From: Adineta vaga
Taxonomy: Eukaryota; Rotifera
Direction: 5' to 3'
Length of the DNA: 64,000 nt
Assembly: GCA_021613535.1 (NCBI GenBank)
Contig: CP075494.1
Location: 2,976,001 to 3,040,000, forward strand
Below the pieces are notes generated by a model. The model did no database searches, had not been told where the DNA came from, and saw only the letters and a program-made list of their open reading frames with translations. Below are positions 11,562-23,567 of this stretch, one piece after another; the stretch's first letter is position 1; the number at the start of each line of letters is the position of its first letter. The position numbers and the translations under genes were made by a program.

Positions 11562-11659
11562 ACTCAATTTTAAGTATTTATTTAATAAGCAAATTTTAGC
11601 TTAGCTTTTTCTTTTTAATCAATAAAATATATACAAAAATCGAATATTGTTTAAATCGA

Positions 11660-14600
11660 TCAAGATTTTTGATGATGTCGATCAGCTGCCTGTTGAAGTT
11701 TAAAGTAAAGACCTCTTTTCCGTAGTAATTCTTCATGTTGACCTTGTTCTCGTACTTTGCCATGTTCGACTACGGCGATTTTTTCACTATTTTGTATTGT
11801 TGTAAGTCGATGAGCAATTGTTAAACATGTTCGACCTACTCGAACTTGATCGATCGCTTCTTGTACAATCTAATTTATAGAAAATAGAAGAAGAAGATAA
11901 ACTAATGAATTATCTTACTCTTTCCGATTTATTATCAAGTGCAGACGTCGCTTCATCGAGTAAAAGTATTTTTGGTTTTCTTAATAAAGATCGAGCAATG
12001 GCTATTCGCTGTTTTTGACCTCCTGCAAGTTTTGTACTTTTAATATTACCACAATTTGTCTCATAACCCTAGAATAATAATTATACAACAGAATTCCTAA
12101 AATGAAATCGATTTTACTTGTGGAAATGCTATAATTTCATCATGAATATTCGCTTGTTTAGCAACTTGTTGAATTTCTTCGAATGATACTTGTCGATCAT
12201 TGATTCCATATGCAATATTTTCACGTATTGTACGATCAAATAATATCGGTTCTTGTTGAACAAAACCAATCATTGAACGAAGCCAATTTATATTCAATGT
12301 TCGTAAATCTTGACCATCCAAATATATCTGACCATCAATCACATCATAGAAACGAAGTAATAAAGAAATTGTTGTACTTTTACTAGAAATTCATGATTAT
12401 AGATATGAATAGTTGTTCTCTATAATGTATATCTTACCCACAACCAGATGAACCAATCAAAGCTGTAGTTTGTTCTTGTAAGCAAGTAAGATTGAATTTA
12501 TTCAATACACGTCGTTCCATTCGATTTGGATAAGCAAAATCAACATTATGAAACACGATATTTCCTTGAAAATCATTCTAAATAGATACAATTGAACGAA
12601 ATATAAATTCATTTTTTTTGAATATACCAGTCTTACACCTTCTTCATTATAAGGATCGATAGTTGATTTTTGTTTACATAAGATCATTAAACGTCGTGCT
12701 GCTGCTTTTGCTAATTTATAATCAGGCATTGTTGATGTACTTCGACCAATTGACATTGAAGCAAAATTAATAACAATAAATACACGAAAAACATCAGCAA
12801 AATTCATTTGACCATTTTCAACAAGATACGCTCCATAACTAAATGCTGTTACATGAATGAAATACAAAAATGAATTGGCAATTGCTTTTCCTAATGCTTG
12901 TATTTGAATTTTACGTATTCGTTTTCTAAAACAGAACTTATTCATATATTTGCTCATTGATTTATCGAATTCAATTTACTTAGAATCATTCTTAAATGCA
13001 TTTTCATATTTTCCAATGAAATATTTTTCTTGATTAAGTGTTACTATGGTACGTATATCTTGTAAAGCTTCGATAGCGTACTATAAGAAACGAAATTTGA
13101 TATGATTTCAAAAGGAAAAGTTTTCACTTACTTTTCCGCCTTCTACTGCAAATGATTTTGTTCTTTTAGATTGACCTGCTTTCGATTGTGTTCGTCCTTG
13201 TAAATAACCCGATAGAATCAACAACGGTGTAAAACATAGAACGACTAATGTTAATTTCCAACCAGCTAGAAATGCAACAATCAATGTGAAGATAAGAGCA
13301 CCCGATGATGAAAAAATCGTTATTAAGATTCCGGTTAAATTCTAGAAAATAGTTATCTCAATTTTTTTTTCTTCTCTAAATGTATCTATAATTTACTTTG
13401 AGAGCAGCTGTATCATTTGTAAGATGAGTTACCAATGATCCAACATTATTTTTCTCTTCATCAAACCAACTAATTTCACGTCGTAAGATTGTTTCAAATG
13501 TTAATAGACGCATACGAAATGTTAACGATTCTCCTGCTTTAGTAAATGTTACTGTACTAAGAAATTGTAAGAAACCAGCGAGAACATATATACCAAATAT
13601 ACCTAATGATAAATTTCGTGTACGAGATGATTGATCATCAAGATTTGGATTTGCTAAAAGAGCATAGATTAATGAATAGAGAAGCGCAACTGCAGGTTCG
13701 ACACCACCAAAAAGAAGAGAACAGAGAGAACCGATGATTAAGTAGAATTTTTCCGGTAAATAGAGTTTGAGTAGTTTGATAAAAAATGGTGTACGAAAAT
13801 AAAAAGATTTTTTGTCATCAGTCTTCGTCTCGTCTTCATCCAATGAAGTTTCTTCGAGTTTTGTTGAAGCCATTCGTTGTATTGATGTTACTAGAAAACG
13901 GTAAACTTTTATTTGAGAGCAAAATATTTTATAGTTTTATTTACTTGACGAACGAGTCGATAATTGTCGTTCTACAGTAACATCTTCTTCTTGATCTACT
14001 TGATCAGAAGCTAATGAACGATAAATACCATTTTCAATCTGCATCAATTCCTGATGTGTACCATGTTCAACAATATTTCCTTTATCAAAAACGAGTATTA
14101 AATCAACATCTCGAATAGTACTTAATCGATGTGCAATGATAATTGTTGTTCGATCTTTACTAGCTTCATTTATTGCCTTTTGAACTATTTTTTCATTATG
14201 ATTATCTAGGAAAATGAAAATATTCAATGATATGTCTATGTTCTATTTCTCTCTTACCTAATGCTGACGTTGCCTCATCCAAAAGTAATAATTTTGGATT
14301 CGAAAGAATTGCACGAGCAATAGCTATTCGTTGTTTTTCACCACCAGATAACATACCTTTGGCTGATGTATCGTATCCTTCAGATTTTTCAAGAATGAAT
14401 TCATGAGCATTGGCGATCTTAGCAGCTCTCTGGATTTCATCCTAAATTAAATCAAGAGAAAATGAATCTCTTTTCGTGTAATGATCAAAAAGTAAGGACA
14501 CTCTAGAATCGGTTGTACCGTTGCTCAGTTACAGTAAAAATGTCCATATTTTCTATAGATATATTACAAAGAAGAAAAGTTTGTTTTTCTGTCTGTCAAT

Positions 14601-16902
14601 TCACTATATACATTCAATCTCTATAAAAGTTGCGCTGATCAAACTTTTCACCCAGATCATCTTTTTTATCAGTTTACATTATCCCAGTCACAAAGACACT
14701 TACAGGACAAAAAAAGAATATCCGCAGAGTATAAAGAATGTTTCCTTAGAGGACACTAAGATGACTTTTTTTTATATAAGTCGATGAAAAAGTTTTACTT
14801 TTTGAAGTACAAATAACACTCAGATTTCAATTCGATGTTTTCGCATTTATTTTCTCTAGTAATATTTTACTTGTGTGGCATTGGATTTGCCCAATCGAAT
14901 GTTTTCTTCAATTGAACCACAAAATAGTACCGGTTCTTGTCCGACATAACCAATATGTGAACGAAGCCATTCAATATTCAATTCTCGAATATCTTGACCA
15001 TCTAATAATACCTAAACAAATTCATTTCATCATAACAAAACATTTTTTTTCTTTCTCATTACTTTGCCAGAATCAGGATCATACAATCGACATATCAATG
15101 CTAATATAGTACTTTCTAAAAGACCATCGACATAATACGAAACTTTTCATTCGTTATTTAGAAACTCTTACTTCCGGATCCAGAATGACCCACAACTGCT
15201 ATTCTTTTTCCACTTGGAATTGTAATATTAACATTTCGAAGAGTCTAGAAGAAAATAAATCTATTTTTATAATTGTCGAAATAATCCAGCAAACCGGTTG
15301 TTCTGGACGAGCAGGATAAGTAAATGTAACATTTTGTAATTGAATTTCTCCATTGAATAAGGACGGTTTTTTACCTTGATCTATTTTTGATGCATCAATT
15401 TTCGATTTCTAATCAAATAATCAAAAGAACGAGAATCAATTTCGAAGAATTTACCTTAGCAATTGTTTCAAAAATCGCTGAACCAGAAGCATTAGCATTG
15501 GCAAATTTTTCCAAACTTGGTACGAGTTGATTAAGACACCAAGTTGTATTTAAACATGCGATAAATATCTAATTATAGATTTAAAATCATCTTATTAAAT
15601 CGAATTTTTTGAAAACTTACAACAACGAGTACACCTGCGGAATAATTTTGACATTCTGTTTTAATCAAATATTGTCCATACCAAAGAGCAACTGTGAATA
15701 CGATACCTGTTGATATATTCGAAAATATCTGACATAAACCTTGAATAATTCCTTTCTTTATTCCAATCGATGGAATTTTCAATAAACTAGTTTTGTATCT
15801 AAAGAGAATAGAACAAGAATTTCGATAAAATCAATGAGAATATAGATTAGCATACCTTTCATATTCTTGTTTTTGTCCATTGAATGCAGTAACTGTGCGT
15901 ATACCTGTTATAACTTCTTCGATAATTGTATGTGCTTTACCAGATTCATTAATCTGTTGTTTGGCATATTTTATAGTGAATTTTATTGTTAAATTAAACG
16001 CCAAAATGACGAGCGGAGCAATAGACATGATAACTAATGATAATTTCCATCCTTTAACAAGTGCAAAAATGAGACAACCAACCATCCGAGCTAATAATGA
16101 AAGCAAATCAGCAACTTTATCACCAATGCCTTCTCTAACTTTGAGTAAATCATCTGTAAGCATATTGTTTAATTTGCCTTTGCCGCTGAGGGTATCAAAA
16201 TATGACATATCTTGATAAAGAATATTACGAAATAGACGAAATCTAAATATTTAAAACTAATTATTGTGGTTTTTTTCTTGAAAATAAGAAGTTCACCCAC
16301 CTTATTCGACGAATTTGTCGTTCAGCTGATACCATAAAGGTCGAAAAGCCAATCGTATAAAATAAGATACTTAAAAATCCCAAAAGAACATACCATTTCA
16401 CTACATTTTGAATAGCTTGAATAGGACTCGTAGAACTATCAGGTATGTCAAATCTTGATATACGACAGATGAATTGAGATGATGAAAAACAAAAATTTTA
16501 ATTTACCCTCCATTTTCACAAGATAATTGAGATCGATTTTGAAAATTCATCTCTTGAATATATTGAAGTTTACCATAATTGACAAGTGCATCAGTAACTT
16601 GTTGATAAACGAACAACAGCAATGGAAAACATCCACCACTGGCAAAAGCTGCAATTGTACCAATGATCATAAGGCAGATATCAAATCCATCAGCAAATTT
16701 ATACTATATATAAATGATACAATTGTTTATACAAAAAAATCTTCATCATTTTTTTAGAGAATTTATATCAAAACATATAATTAGTAATACTTACAATTTC
16801 GAAGATGCGAAGTTTTTCAATTAATGTTGAATCATTTGGAGATGATTTTTTTATTTGATTATGCGTAGATTGAGTTTGTACAGGATAAATTTTGTTTTCC
16901 AT
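11660..16902 (-). CDS. ABCB-type full ABC transporter (P-glycoprotein-like, 1,276 aa)
   Basis: Twenty exons on the minus strand join in frame: 16902-16795, 16703-16507, 16453-16301, 16242-15856, 15798-15621, 15568-15455, 15408-15295, 15244-15172, 15115-15063, 15011-14871, 14441-14258, 14205-13945, 13890-13397, 13341-13132, 13080-12980, 12925-12628, 12577-12438, 12382-12118, 12068-11919 and 11869-11660. The sum is 1,276 codons plus stop, close to the 1,280 of human P-glycoprotein. The layout is TMD1-NBD1-TMD2-NBD2. NBD1 has Walker A GHSGSGKST (split by an intron), Q-loop GQEPVLF, signature LSGGEKQ, Walker [13 protein letters not shown] and H-loop AHRLST. NBD2 has [34 protein letters not shown] and AHRLTT. 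All catalytic residues are present. It should be an ATP-driven efflux pump for hydrophobic compounds at the plasma membrane. Every intron is ~45-85 nt except the tenth (429 nt). Confidence 0.93.
14442..14870 (-). other. unusually long intron of the ABCB gene, possible small insertion
   Basis: This intron is 429 nt where the other 18 are under ~100 nt. Inside it, 11-bp inverted repeats (TCAAAAAGTAA) occur at 14485-14495 and, inverted, at 14795-14805, bounding ~320 bp. That could be a small foldback insertion. No target duplication is visible and the arms are A/T-rich, so chance is possible. Confidence 0.3.
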
Positions 16903-17609
16903 TATTTAAACAAATAATCTTTAAATATTCAAACGAAATATATATATATATTTCTCTTTACTCTGAAAAAAACAAGCAGATACATGTATATATATATTGA
17001 TATTTTGTATGACGTAGGATGATTCGGCATGATATACACTTCCTTTTTTTCTTCCTTCGTTTACTGAAGATTTTTATAGTGAACATACCGATATGAAAGA
17101 AAATCATACAAATATTTTACTTCTCATATCTTGTTCTTCTATTGCATCTATTTATTCGAATATAACTCAAGTAAATCAATTGATTTTGCTATCAATGATG
17201 AAAATCTATTTACAAAAGGTTCTTTACTGACTTCAACAACAACGATGTGAACTATCAGAAACGTTGTACCTCGATAAATTCATTGGTTTTTCTACCATCC
17301 AAAAATAATTTTCTTGCACGATGACAGTTGGAGAACATGACATCATGTTATTTTCTACCCGATTTTTTTTCTCTAAAGGTGAGGTTGGTAGAGTATATAG
17401 TAAGATGTTTATCACCATATTAGCACTCAGAAAATAAGAAAGAATGTTACTGTGCTAATACTGCGAACATGCCAAGGGAACGTGGAGTAATACTCACGCT
17501 CTACTGTATATATATTGTCACTATAGAAGTATAAGAAGAATTTTCATAATTTTATAAAATAGAATTGTTATAAATAGACTATTGAATGAAAAAAATCGAA
17601 TAGAATAGT
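16903..17609. other. promoter of the ABCB gene and 3' flank of the fusion gene
   Basis: A 707-bp non-coding gap containing a short TA-rich run near 16940-16955. A 61-codon minus-strand ORF (17233-17418) has no start context or domain and was not called. No repeat or RNA gene was recognised. Confidence 0.35.
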
Positions 17610-19839
17610 TTATATATTACTATTGTTATTTTCACCATATAACCATTTGAGCATATCAAAATCATTCATATCATGTCGACGTAAAATAGCATCACGTATT
17701 ATTTTGGATATTCCATTGTGATGTGCAAATATGCCAATATCACGAGCAAATTCAACTACTCTTGATGTACGTGGTATTCTTTCTTGTTCATATTCATGAA
17801 AAATCGTATCAATTTTTGAAAGACCATATTTTTTATAGAATTTAGTAAGTGCATAAGCATCTTCTAATGCTTGAGCTGCACCTTGCCCAGCATATTGTAA
17901 CATTGGATGTGCTGCATCACCTAATAATACTAATCGATCACGACTCCATTTTTTTGATGGATTTCGACTAGAAATAAAATGAAAAGAACTAATGAAATAG
18001 AAGAGAACTAATAACTTACTCATAGACAGGCCATCGAACATTCGTTTGAATTAATTTCAAAGCATTTTTCACATGTAAACATCCCTTATTAAATCGTTCA
18101 TTAAGTTCATCTTTTGTTCCCCATTGATCTGTTTCATCGGGTGTTTTATACGATTTAAAAACAGCTGCTTGATTAAATAATTGTCCAGATCGAATTGGAT
18201 ATTGAACAAGATGCATATCAGGTCCAATCCAAAATTGAACATTTTCAAGGCCTGCTTCTTTTGATACTTGATCAATATCAACTGTTCCTCGATAAGTAAC
18301 ATAACCAACACTAATTGGTTGTCCATCATCATGCACAAATTTTCTCAATGAAGACCAAAGTCCATCAGCTGCAATGACCATTTTACAATCATAACGTATG
18401 CCATCAGCACATTCCACCATAATTGATTGAGGTCGTTCATCGACATTAATAACCATACGATTTGTTTCCATTGTAACTAATGAACTTTCTAAACATGCTT
18501 GATAGAGTACATGTAAAAGATCAGCTCGATGTACAACAATATAAGGATATTGAAAAGTTTCAATAAATTTTTCACCTAAATCAATAGCAGTGAGACGTTC
18601 ACCGGATAATGCATCCATCCAAACGATTTGTTTGGGAAAAACAGCATTTAATTGTACTTTTTCTAAGATACCAAGTTGATCAAGTAAACGACTACAATTC
18701 GGTGCTAATTGCATACCAGCACCCAATTCTGTAAAATCGAGATTTTTTTCGATCAATCTTACTCGTACTCCAGCTCGAGCAAAACTCAATGCTGTTGCCA
18801 TACCACCAATTCCTCCTCCGACAATTAATATCGATACCGGAAAAGTATTTGTTAATGGATATGTAATTGAATTATTCTTCAACGTATTTATACTTTGAAA
18901 GATTCTTTCATTCCGAAAATTTTTAAAGAAAAGTCGATGATCACGTTCAGCTATTTCTGCATAGATCATTGCAAATGAACAAATTTGATTCATTAAATTT
19001 TGTTGTTGATCGTTTGAAGAAAGAATTGTTTGAAGAATTTCTTTATATGAATAAATATTATTTGTCTTTGTATCATTTGTTGGTATGATTGTAATTATCG
19101 GTTGACAATGTAGTTTACCTGTTGCCATTGCTAATTGTTTTGCAAGTATCAATAAATTCTTAACATTATTTATAGATTGCCAATTAATATCATACATTTC
19201 ATGTTCAGTTTCAATCGCTCCAATTACTGAACATTGTTTTTGATAGTCAAATGTTTTCTTTTGTTGACAAACGAATTGATTTTCAAGTGAATGTTGTCTT
19301 TTAAGTTTCGTATTTGTTAATAAAATACTTTCGATATATTTTCGAATGAAAACTTCAAGTATTTCAATCATTTCGATACTACTAAAACCTTTATGATAAG
19401 CAATAAGTGCTAAATTAGTTGCTAATCGTTTAAGATCATTGGTAAATGGTGCTAAGATTTTCTTATGTTGTTGTTTGATTATAAATATACGTTCATATGT
19501 AATATCATTGAAATAATATTGAAATTGTCCAAGATGTAAATTGCCATGAATAATAATGGAAAAATTCTTTTGAAATTTATCATTTTCATATTGATTATCT
19601 TCATAGAAAAGTGCGAGATTATGTTCAAAGAATATCACAGGATTCGAAGTAATACGTCGAAAATATTGATGCCAAGCTTTACTTTCATATCGTTTGTTAA
19701 CCATATGATATTTGGAAAAAATTTCTATAAGATAATCAAGACGTTGATTATCATCACATAAAAGTATTTTATTAAGTAACAGTCCATTGTTGATAGGAGT
19801 ATATTTTACATGATCATTGATTAATTTGATTCGTTGCAT
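17610..19839 (-). CDS. DUF2252-like domain fused to FAD-dependent aromatic-ring hydroxylase (725 aa)
   Basis: Two exons, 19839-18020 and 17967-17610, are joined by a 52-nt GT-AG intron into 725 residues. Residues ~40-310 resemble DUF2252, a mostly bacterial kinase-like family: RRITSNPVIFFEHN at 61-74, HGNLHLGQF at 98-106 (family GDxHxxNFG, Asp changed to Asn), NDLKRLATNLALIA at 134-147, and a late AMIYAEIAERDHRLF. Residues ~335-725 form a flavoprotein hydroxylase of the salicylate/3-hydroxybenzoate hydroxylase type: GGGIGGMATA at 341, the DG motif MVIAADGLWSS, and the GD motif LLGDAAHPMLQYAGQG. There is no stop or splice boundary between the halves. The flavoenzyme half looks complete; the DUF2252 half looks divergent at its key acidic residues. 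It is next to an ABC pump and a second monooxygenase. The DUF2252 call is moderate and the hydroxylase call strong. Confidence 0.75.
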
Positions 19840-20311
19840 TGTTATTTGGAGATATTCTTATGATTTTCATAGATATTTATATGTCTATCGAGTAGATGAG
19901 AGGAAGTGATAATATACCACGTATTTTCAGTCTTTTTGTGACTATGTCTATGTCATGAATGGTTTTTTTCGAATTATGTTTTACTATGACGTTTAATTAT
20001 TTTAATTATGAAAAATTTTCTGTTAAGATATTCACTTCTTCATAAGTTTTTTCATTTCTATATTTGTCTTAGCGTCACGTAATCGATATTTGAAAGTGAT
20101 TTTATACAGATCACTTTTTTCTAATCAAATATCTTTTGAAAAGTAGGTAGTTCCGTTTTTTACTCAAAGTCATATAGAAAAATATCCGTTCCGCTTCATC
20201 ATTAATAAATGATATTTTACCACAGAACGAACAAATATAGAAAAATTGGTTTTTACTTCCTCTATTAATAATATAAATAAACATTAGAAAATATATATTT
20301 GTTTTTGAAAA
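19840..20311. other. divergent promoter region
   Basis: A 472-bp AT-rich gap between the fusion gene (-) and the GDSL esterase (+). No ORF or repeat was seen. Confidence 0.35.
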
Positions 20312-21414
20312 ATGGATATTATGATTATATTTTATTCGATTGTTTTATTAACTCTTCAAATAAATACTTCTGATGGTAAGTTTTTACTCGATGAATTCTC
20401 CCCTTATGACTATATGAAGTTCTGAAATGATTACGCTTGATAAAATCTTGTTTTTATTCTTCAGGTATTTTACAATATAGAAATCTAGTTACATTTGGCG
20501 ATTCAACAACAGATTCCGGAACAGCTTATCGTTTATCAAATCACACCTGGCCACCTACTCCTCCATTTAATACCAATGGAGGTTTTGCTGATGATCTTCT
20601 TTGGAATCAAATACTTGCAAAAAATTTTCTTCTCAATGCTACATTAGATGATTATTCATGTGGAAGTGCTACAACTGATAATCTATTAGCACAAGGAACT
20701 ATGAGTCGTAATCCAAATTTAATATCGAATTATGAAATTCGTCGAAATACGAAATCACCTGGTGTTCGACAACAAATCGTTCAATACATAAATTCTACAA
20801 CGAATAAAACAATTGATTTTAATCAAACTATTTATATGATTTGGAGTGGAACAAATAATTATTATTTTAATAAAAATTTAACACCATCAGATACAGTTCA
20901 AAGTATATTTAATTGTTTAAATTTATTAATTCAATTCGGTGCTCGAAATTTAATCATTATCAATGAACCACCATTTGATAGATTTCCCGCCTTTCGAGAT
21001 AAAACAGAGACAAATCTAACGAAACAATTATATCTTGATCATAATGAAATTTTATTAAAAAGATTTTCGGATAATTTTTCACCTTCAAAAACAAAATTTA
21101 ACATTCAATTATTCGATAGTTATTCATTTATTATGAAAATTATGGATAATTATACAAATTATGGTTTTGAAAATTTAGATAGTTGTTGGGATTCAATAAC
21201 AAATTCAACAATACAAATTCGTTGTCAAGATTTAAAAAAACGAATGTTTTGTGATGAATATCATTTTACATCTCAAATGCAAACGTTAGTTGCTCAAGAA
21301 TTTTATCGTCTTTTGACTATAGGAAGTAATTCAACAACAAATACAACGAAGAAAATATCAATTAATTTGACACTTTTTATTTTTCTATGTATCACGAATT
21401 TTTTCTTCAAATAG
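20312..21414 (+). CDS. secreted GDSL esterase/lipase, probably GPI-anchored (337 aa)
   Basis: Exon 1 (20312-20375) encodes the signal peptide (MDIMIIFYSIVLLTLQINTSD). An 89-nt GT-AG intron follows, then exon 2 (20465-21414); together 337 residues. GDSL-family blocks are in order: block I LVTFGDSTTDSG with the nucleophile Ser, a block III-like GTNNYYF with the oxyanion Asn, and block V DEYHFT supplying the DxxH pair. Ten or more N-glycosylation sequons are present. The C-terminus is a hydrophobic stretch (LFIFLCITNFFF) after a Ser/Thr/Asn-rich linker, as in GPI-anchored proteins. It probably hydrolyses ester bonds of lipids or acylated sugars at the cell surface. The length is typical of the family. 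Confidence 0.85.
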
Positions 21415-21824
21415 ATTACAAATAACACTCATTAGAAATGTGAAATCATTTTATTTAAAAAGCTTTTCACCACAGTCCTTCGAGGTCTAAAATGTGAAAA
21501 TCGCATAGATTATTTGCGATGATAGATTGTTATAGGAATGAGATTTGCAAGAGATCGGCTTTTCTAATCATGAAGTTTTGTCTGTAATGAAGGGCACGGG
21601 GAAAAAAGATTAAGGTCTTGCATCGGAAATGAGTATTTCACATACACCTCGACTATTATTCTGCAGTCATGGAGTTTTCTGATGATACAAGTTTACTGCA
21701 ATCTGATTGGCTTGATCAAACAAAATTATCAAGTCTATAGCCCTTTCATCCAGAAAAAAGATCGGTATACTATAGCGAAACGTTTATTTTAGCACAATGA
21801 AAATCAAATAGAACTATTTTCTTT
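21415..21824. other. intergenic (tail-to-tail), no gene seen
   Basis: A 410-bp gap between the 3' ends of the GDSL esterase (+) and the Ly6-like gene (-). No feature was identified. Confidence 0.35.
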
Positions 21825-22354
21825 TTAGAAAAATCTTATTAACATAAGAAAAAGTCCAATAAAATGAAGAAATCCATATGAATATATTGTCTTTGTATTA
21901 TTACATAAATTCGATTGACAACACCATAAACCAAATCCATTTATAGAATCTTGTGTACACCATTGTGCAACATCACGATCCACAATAGTTAAGATTGATG
22001 TTTTCTATTTCAATAATAAATATGTAAAAAAAAAACAATAGAATTCAAAAACGAAAAAGATCAACTTACTCTGCAATAATATCCTTCATTTGCAGATACT
22101 GTTACTTTTGAAATGTTATTTGAACTAAATGGATCATTACAATTCGAACATACATAACAAGTAAGTGTATCATTTGCTTGATGAGATACTGAAATAATAG
22201 AAATAAGTGAATGTAAATTTTAAGTCAAGAAACTCGAATCTGATGTTAGTATAGTACGATATAGAAAGTGTTATGGTTTCGTCTAATAAAATATTTACTT
22301 ACCAACAATAAGAACGCTTATCAAGACCATAATGAAAGTAAATCGGATACTCAT
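21825..22354 (-). CDS. Ly6/uPAR-like three-finger GPI protein (116 aa)
   Basis: Three small exons, 22354-22303, 22188-22070 and 22004-21825, join in frame into 116 residues. The signal peptide is MSIRFTFIMVLISVLIVG. The mature domain starts with LTCYVCSNCND, the usual N-terminal CxxC pattern of three-finger proteins, and ends with WCCQSNLCNN, the diagnostic CCxxxxCN box. A C-terminal hydrophobic tail (GFLHFIGLFLMLIRFF) fits a GPI-attachment signal. Intron phases are 1 and 0. Such proteins act as surface ligands or modulators of receptors; the partner is unknown. The exons are too short for simple ORF finding but the splice sites are canonical. Confidence 0.8.
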
Positions 22355-22714
22355 TGTTTTTCAAAGACGCTTCTAATTTGAATTCTGAAATCTTTTCGAA
22401 TGAATTAATCAATAAACATGTATTTAATCAGTATTTTATAGGTGCAATGTGTGCTCGGCGATTTTACTAAAAGTAAGTTAAAAAATCATAAAAAGGGAAG
22501 TGACAGGTTTATTTTTTTCTCGATATAATTATAATTTTCTGATTAAATCTTCTATGATATTGAATGATTTTGGTTTATTTTCACGTGAAAATATAAATGT
22601 CCACCAATGGATAATTATCTACATGACGTAATTATAAAACTCGGAAGAGAAGAGCCATAGATTCACTATATTAAGGACATTTTGTATTCTTTTCTGTAAA
22701 CAAGGTATCAAATA
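22355..22714. other. divergent promoter region
   Basis: A 360-bp gap between the Ly6-like gene (-) and cupin gene 1 (+). It may serve both. No ORF was seen. Confidence 0.35.
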
Positions 22715-23469
22715 ATGTTGTCTTTCGTGGTTTTAATGTACATTGGATTCTCCTGCGTAATATCAACACCTATTCTTCGAAGTAACTTTTGCTTTTATTT
22801 CGTTTTCGACATACGTTATAAGAGAATAAAATAATATATGAAATTTTTATTATTATTAAAGATGCACCGACAATACCAGAACAGTATATTCATTATCGAA
22901 ATGCTCGTTCAGTTCTTCCAAATATGGATCAAAAATTGAAGTATTTTATTGCTAATAAATTAGAATCATTGGCAAATAATCTTAATGATGGTAAAATCGT
23001 TTCACCAGCGATTGTTGGACCAAATCAAGGTGATCGTTTTAAACCGTTAGCAGTTGCCAATTCTGAACGTTTGATTCGACTTCGTGGTAATCAAACAGAT
23101 GGTCGACTAACATTAATGGAAGGAGAGATTTTAGTTGGAGAAAGTCCTCCACTTCATATTCATCATCGTGAAGATGAATATTTTCATGTTTTACAAGGAG
23201 AAATTGAATTTCAAGTAGGAGATGAAAAAATTCTTGGAAAAACTGGAACATGGGTCTTTGCACCAAAATTTATTAAACATACATTTCGAAATATAAATTC
23301 CACAGGTGCTCGATTAGAATATGTTTTTCAACCAGCTGGTATTGAATATTATTTCGAAGAAGTTAGTAAAGTTATTGTTGCACAAGCACCTGATTGGCAA
23401 GCTCAAGCAGCTGTTGTTGCAAATAAATATGGAATTGAATTAGAAGGAACACCAAATTGGACAGGATAA
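22715..23469 (+). CDS. secreted single-domain cupin 1 (224 aa)
   Basis: Exon 1 (22715-22781) encodes a signal peptide (MLSFVVLMYIGFSCVIS). After an 80-nt intron, exon 2 (22862-23469) completes 224 residues. The cupin motifs are intact. Motif 1 is GESPPLHIHHREDEYFHVLQG, carrying the two His and the Glu metal ligands. Motif 2 is GTWVFAPKFIKHTFRN, carrying the third His and the Asn. It should bind a divalent metal. The enzymatic activity cannot be read from the motifs; quercetinase-like dioxygenases are the nearest analogy. It faces a paralogue tail to tail at 23568-24238. No GPI-like tail is present, so it is probably secreted. Confidence 0.8.
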
Positions 23470-23567
23470 TTTTTTTCGATTTTATGTTTTCTTTAATAAA
23501 ACTTTTCGTATTATGAAAGTAAATCATTTTGATTAACAAATGAAAAATAACTGTTGAACTTTATTAT

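Noticed and set aside
14521-15109. Plus-strand ORFs across the ABCB gene
   Set aside because: One lies inside the long intron, the other is antisense to NBD1 exons; neither has coding character.
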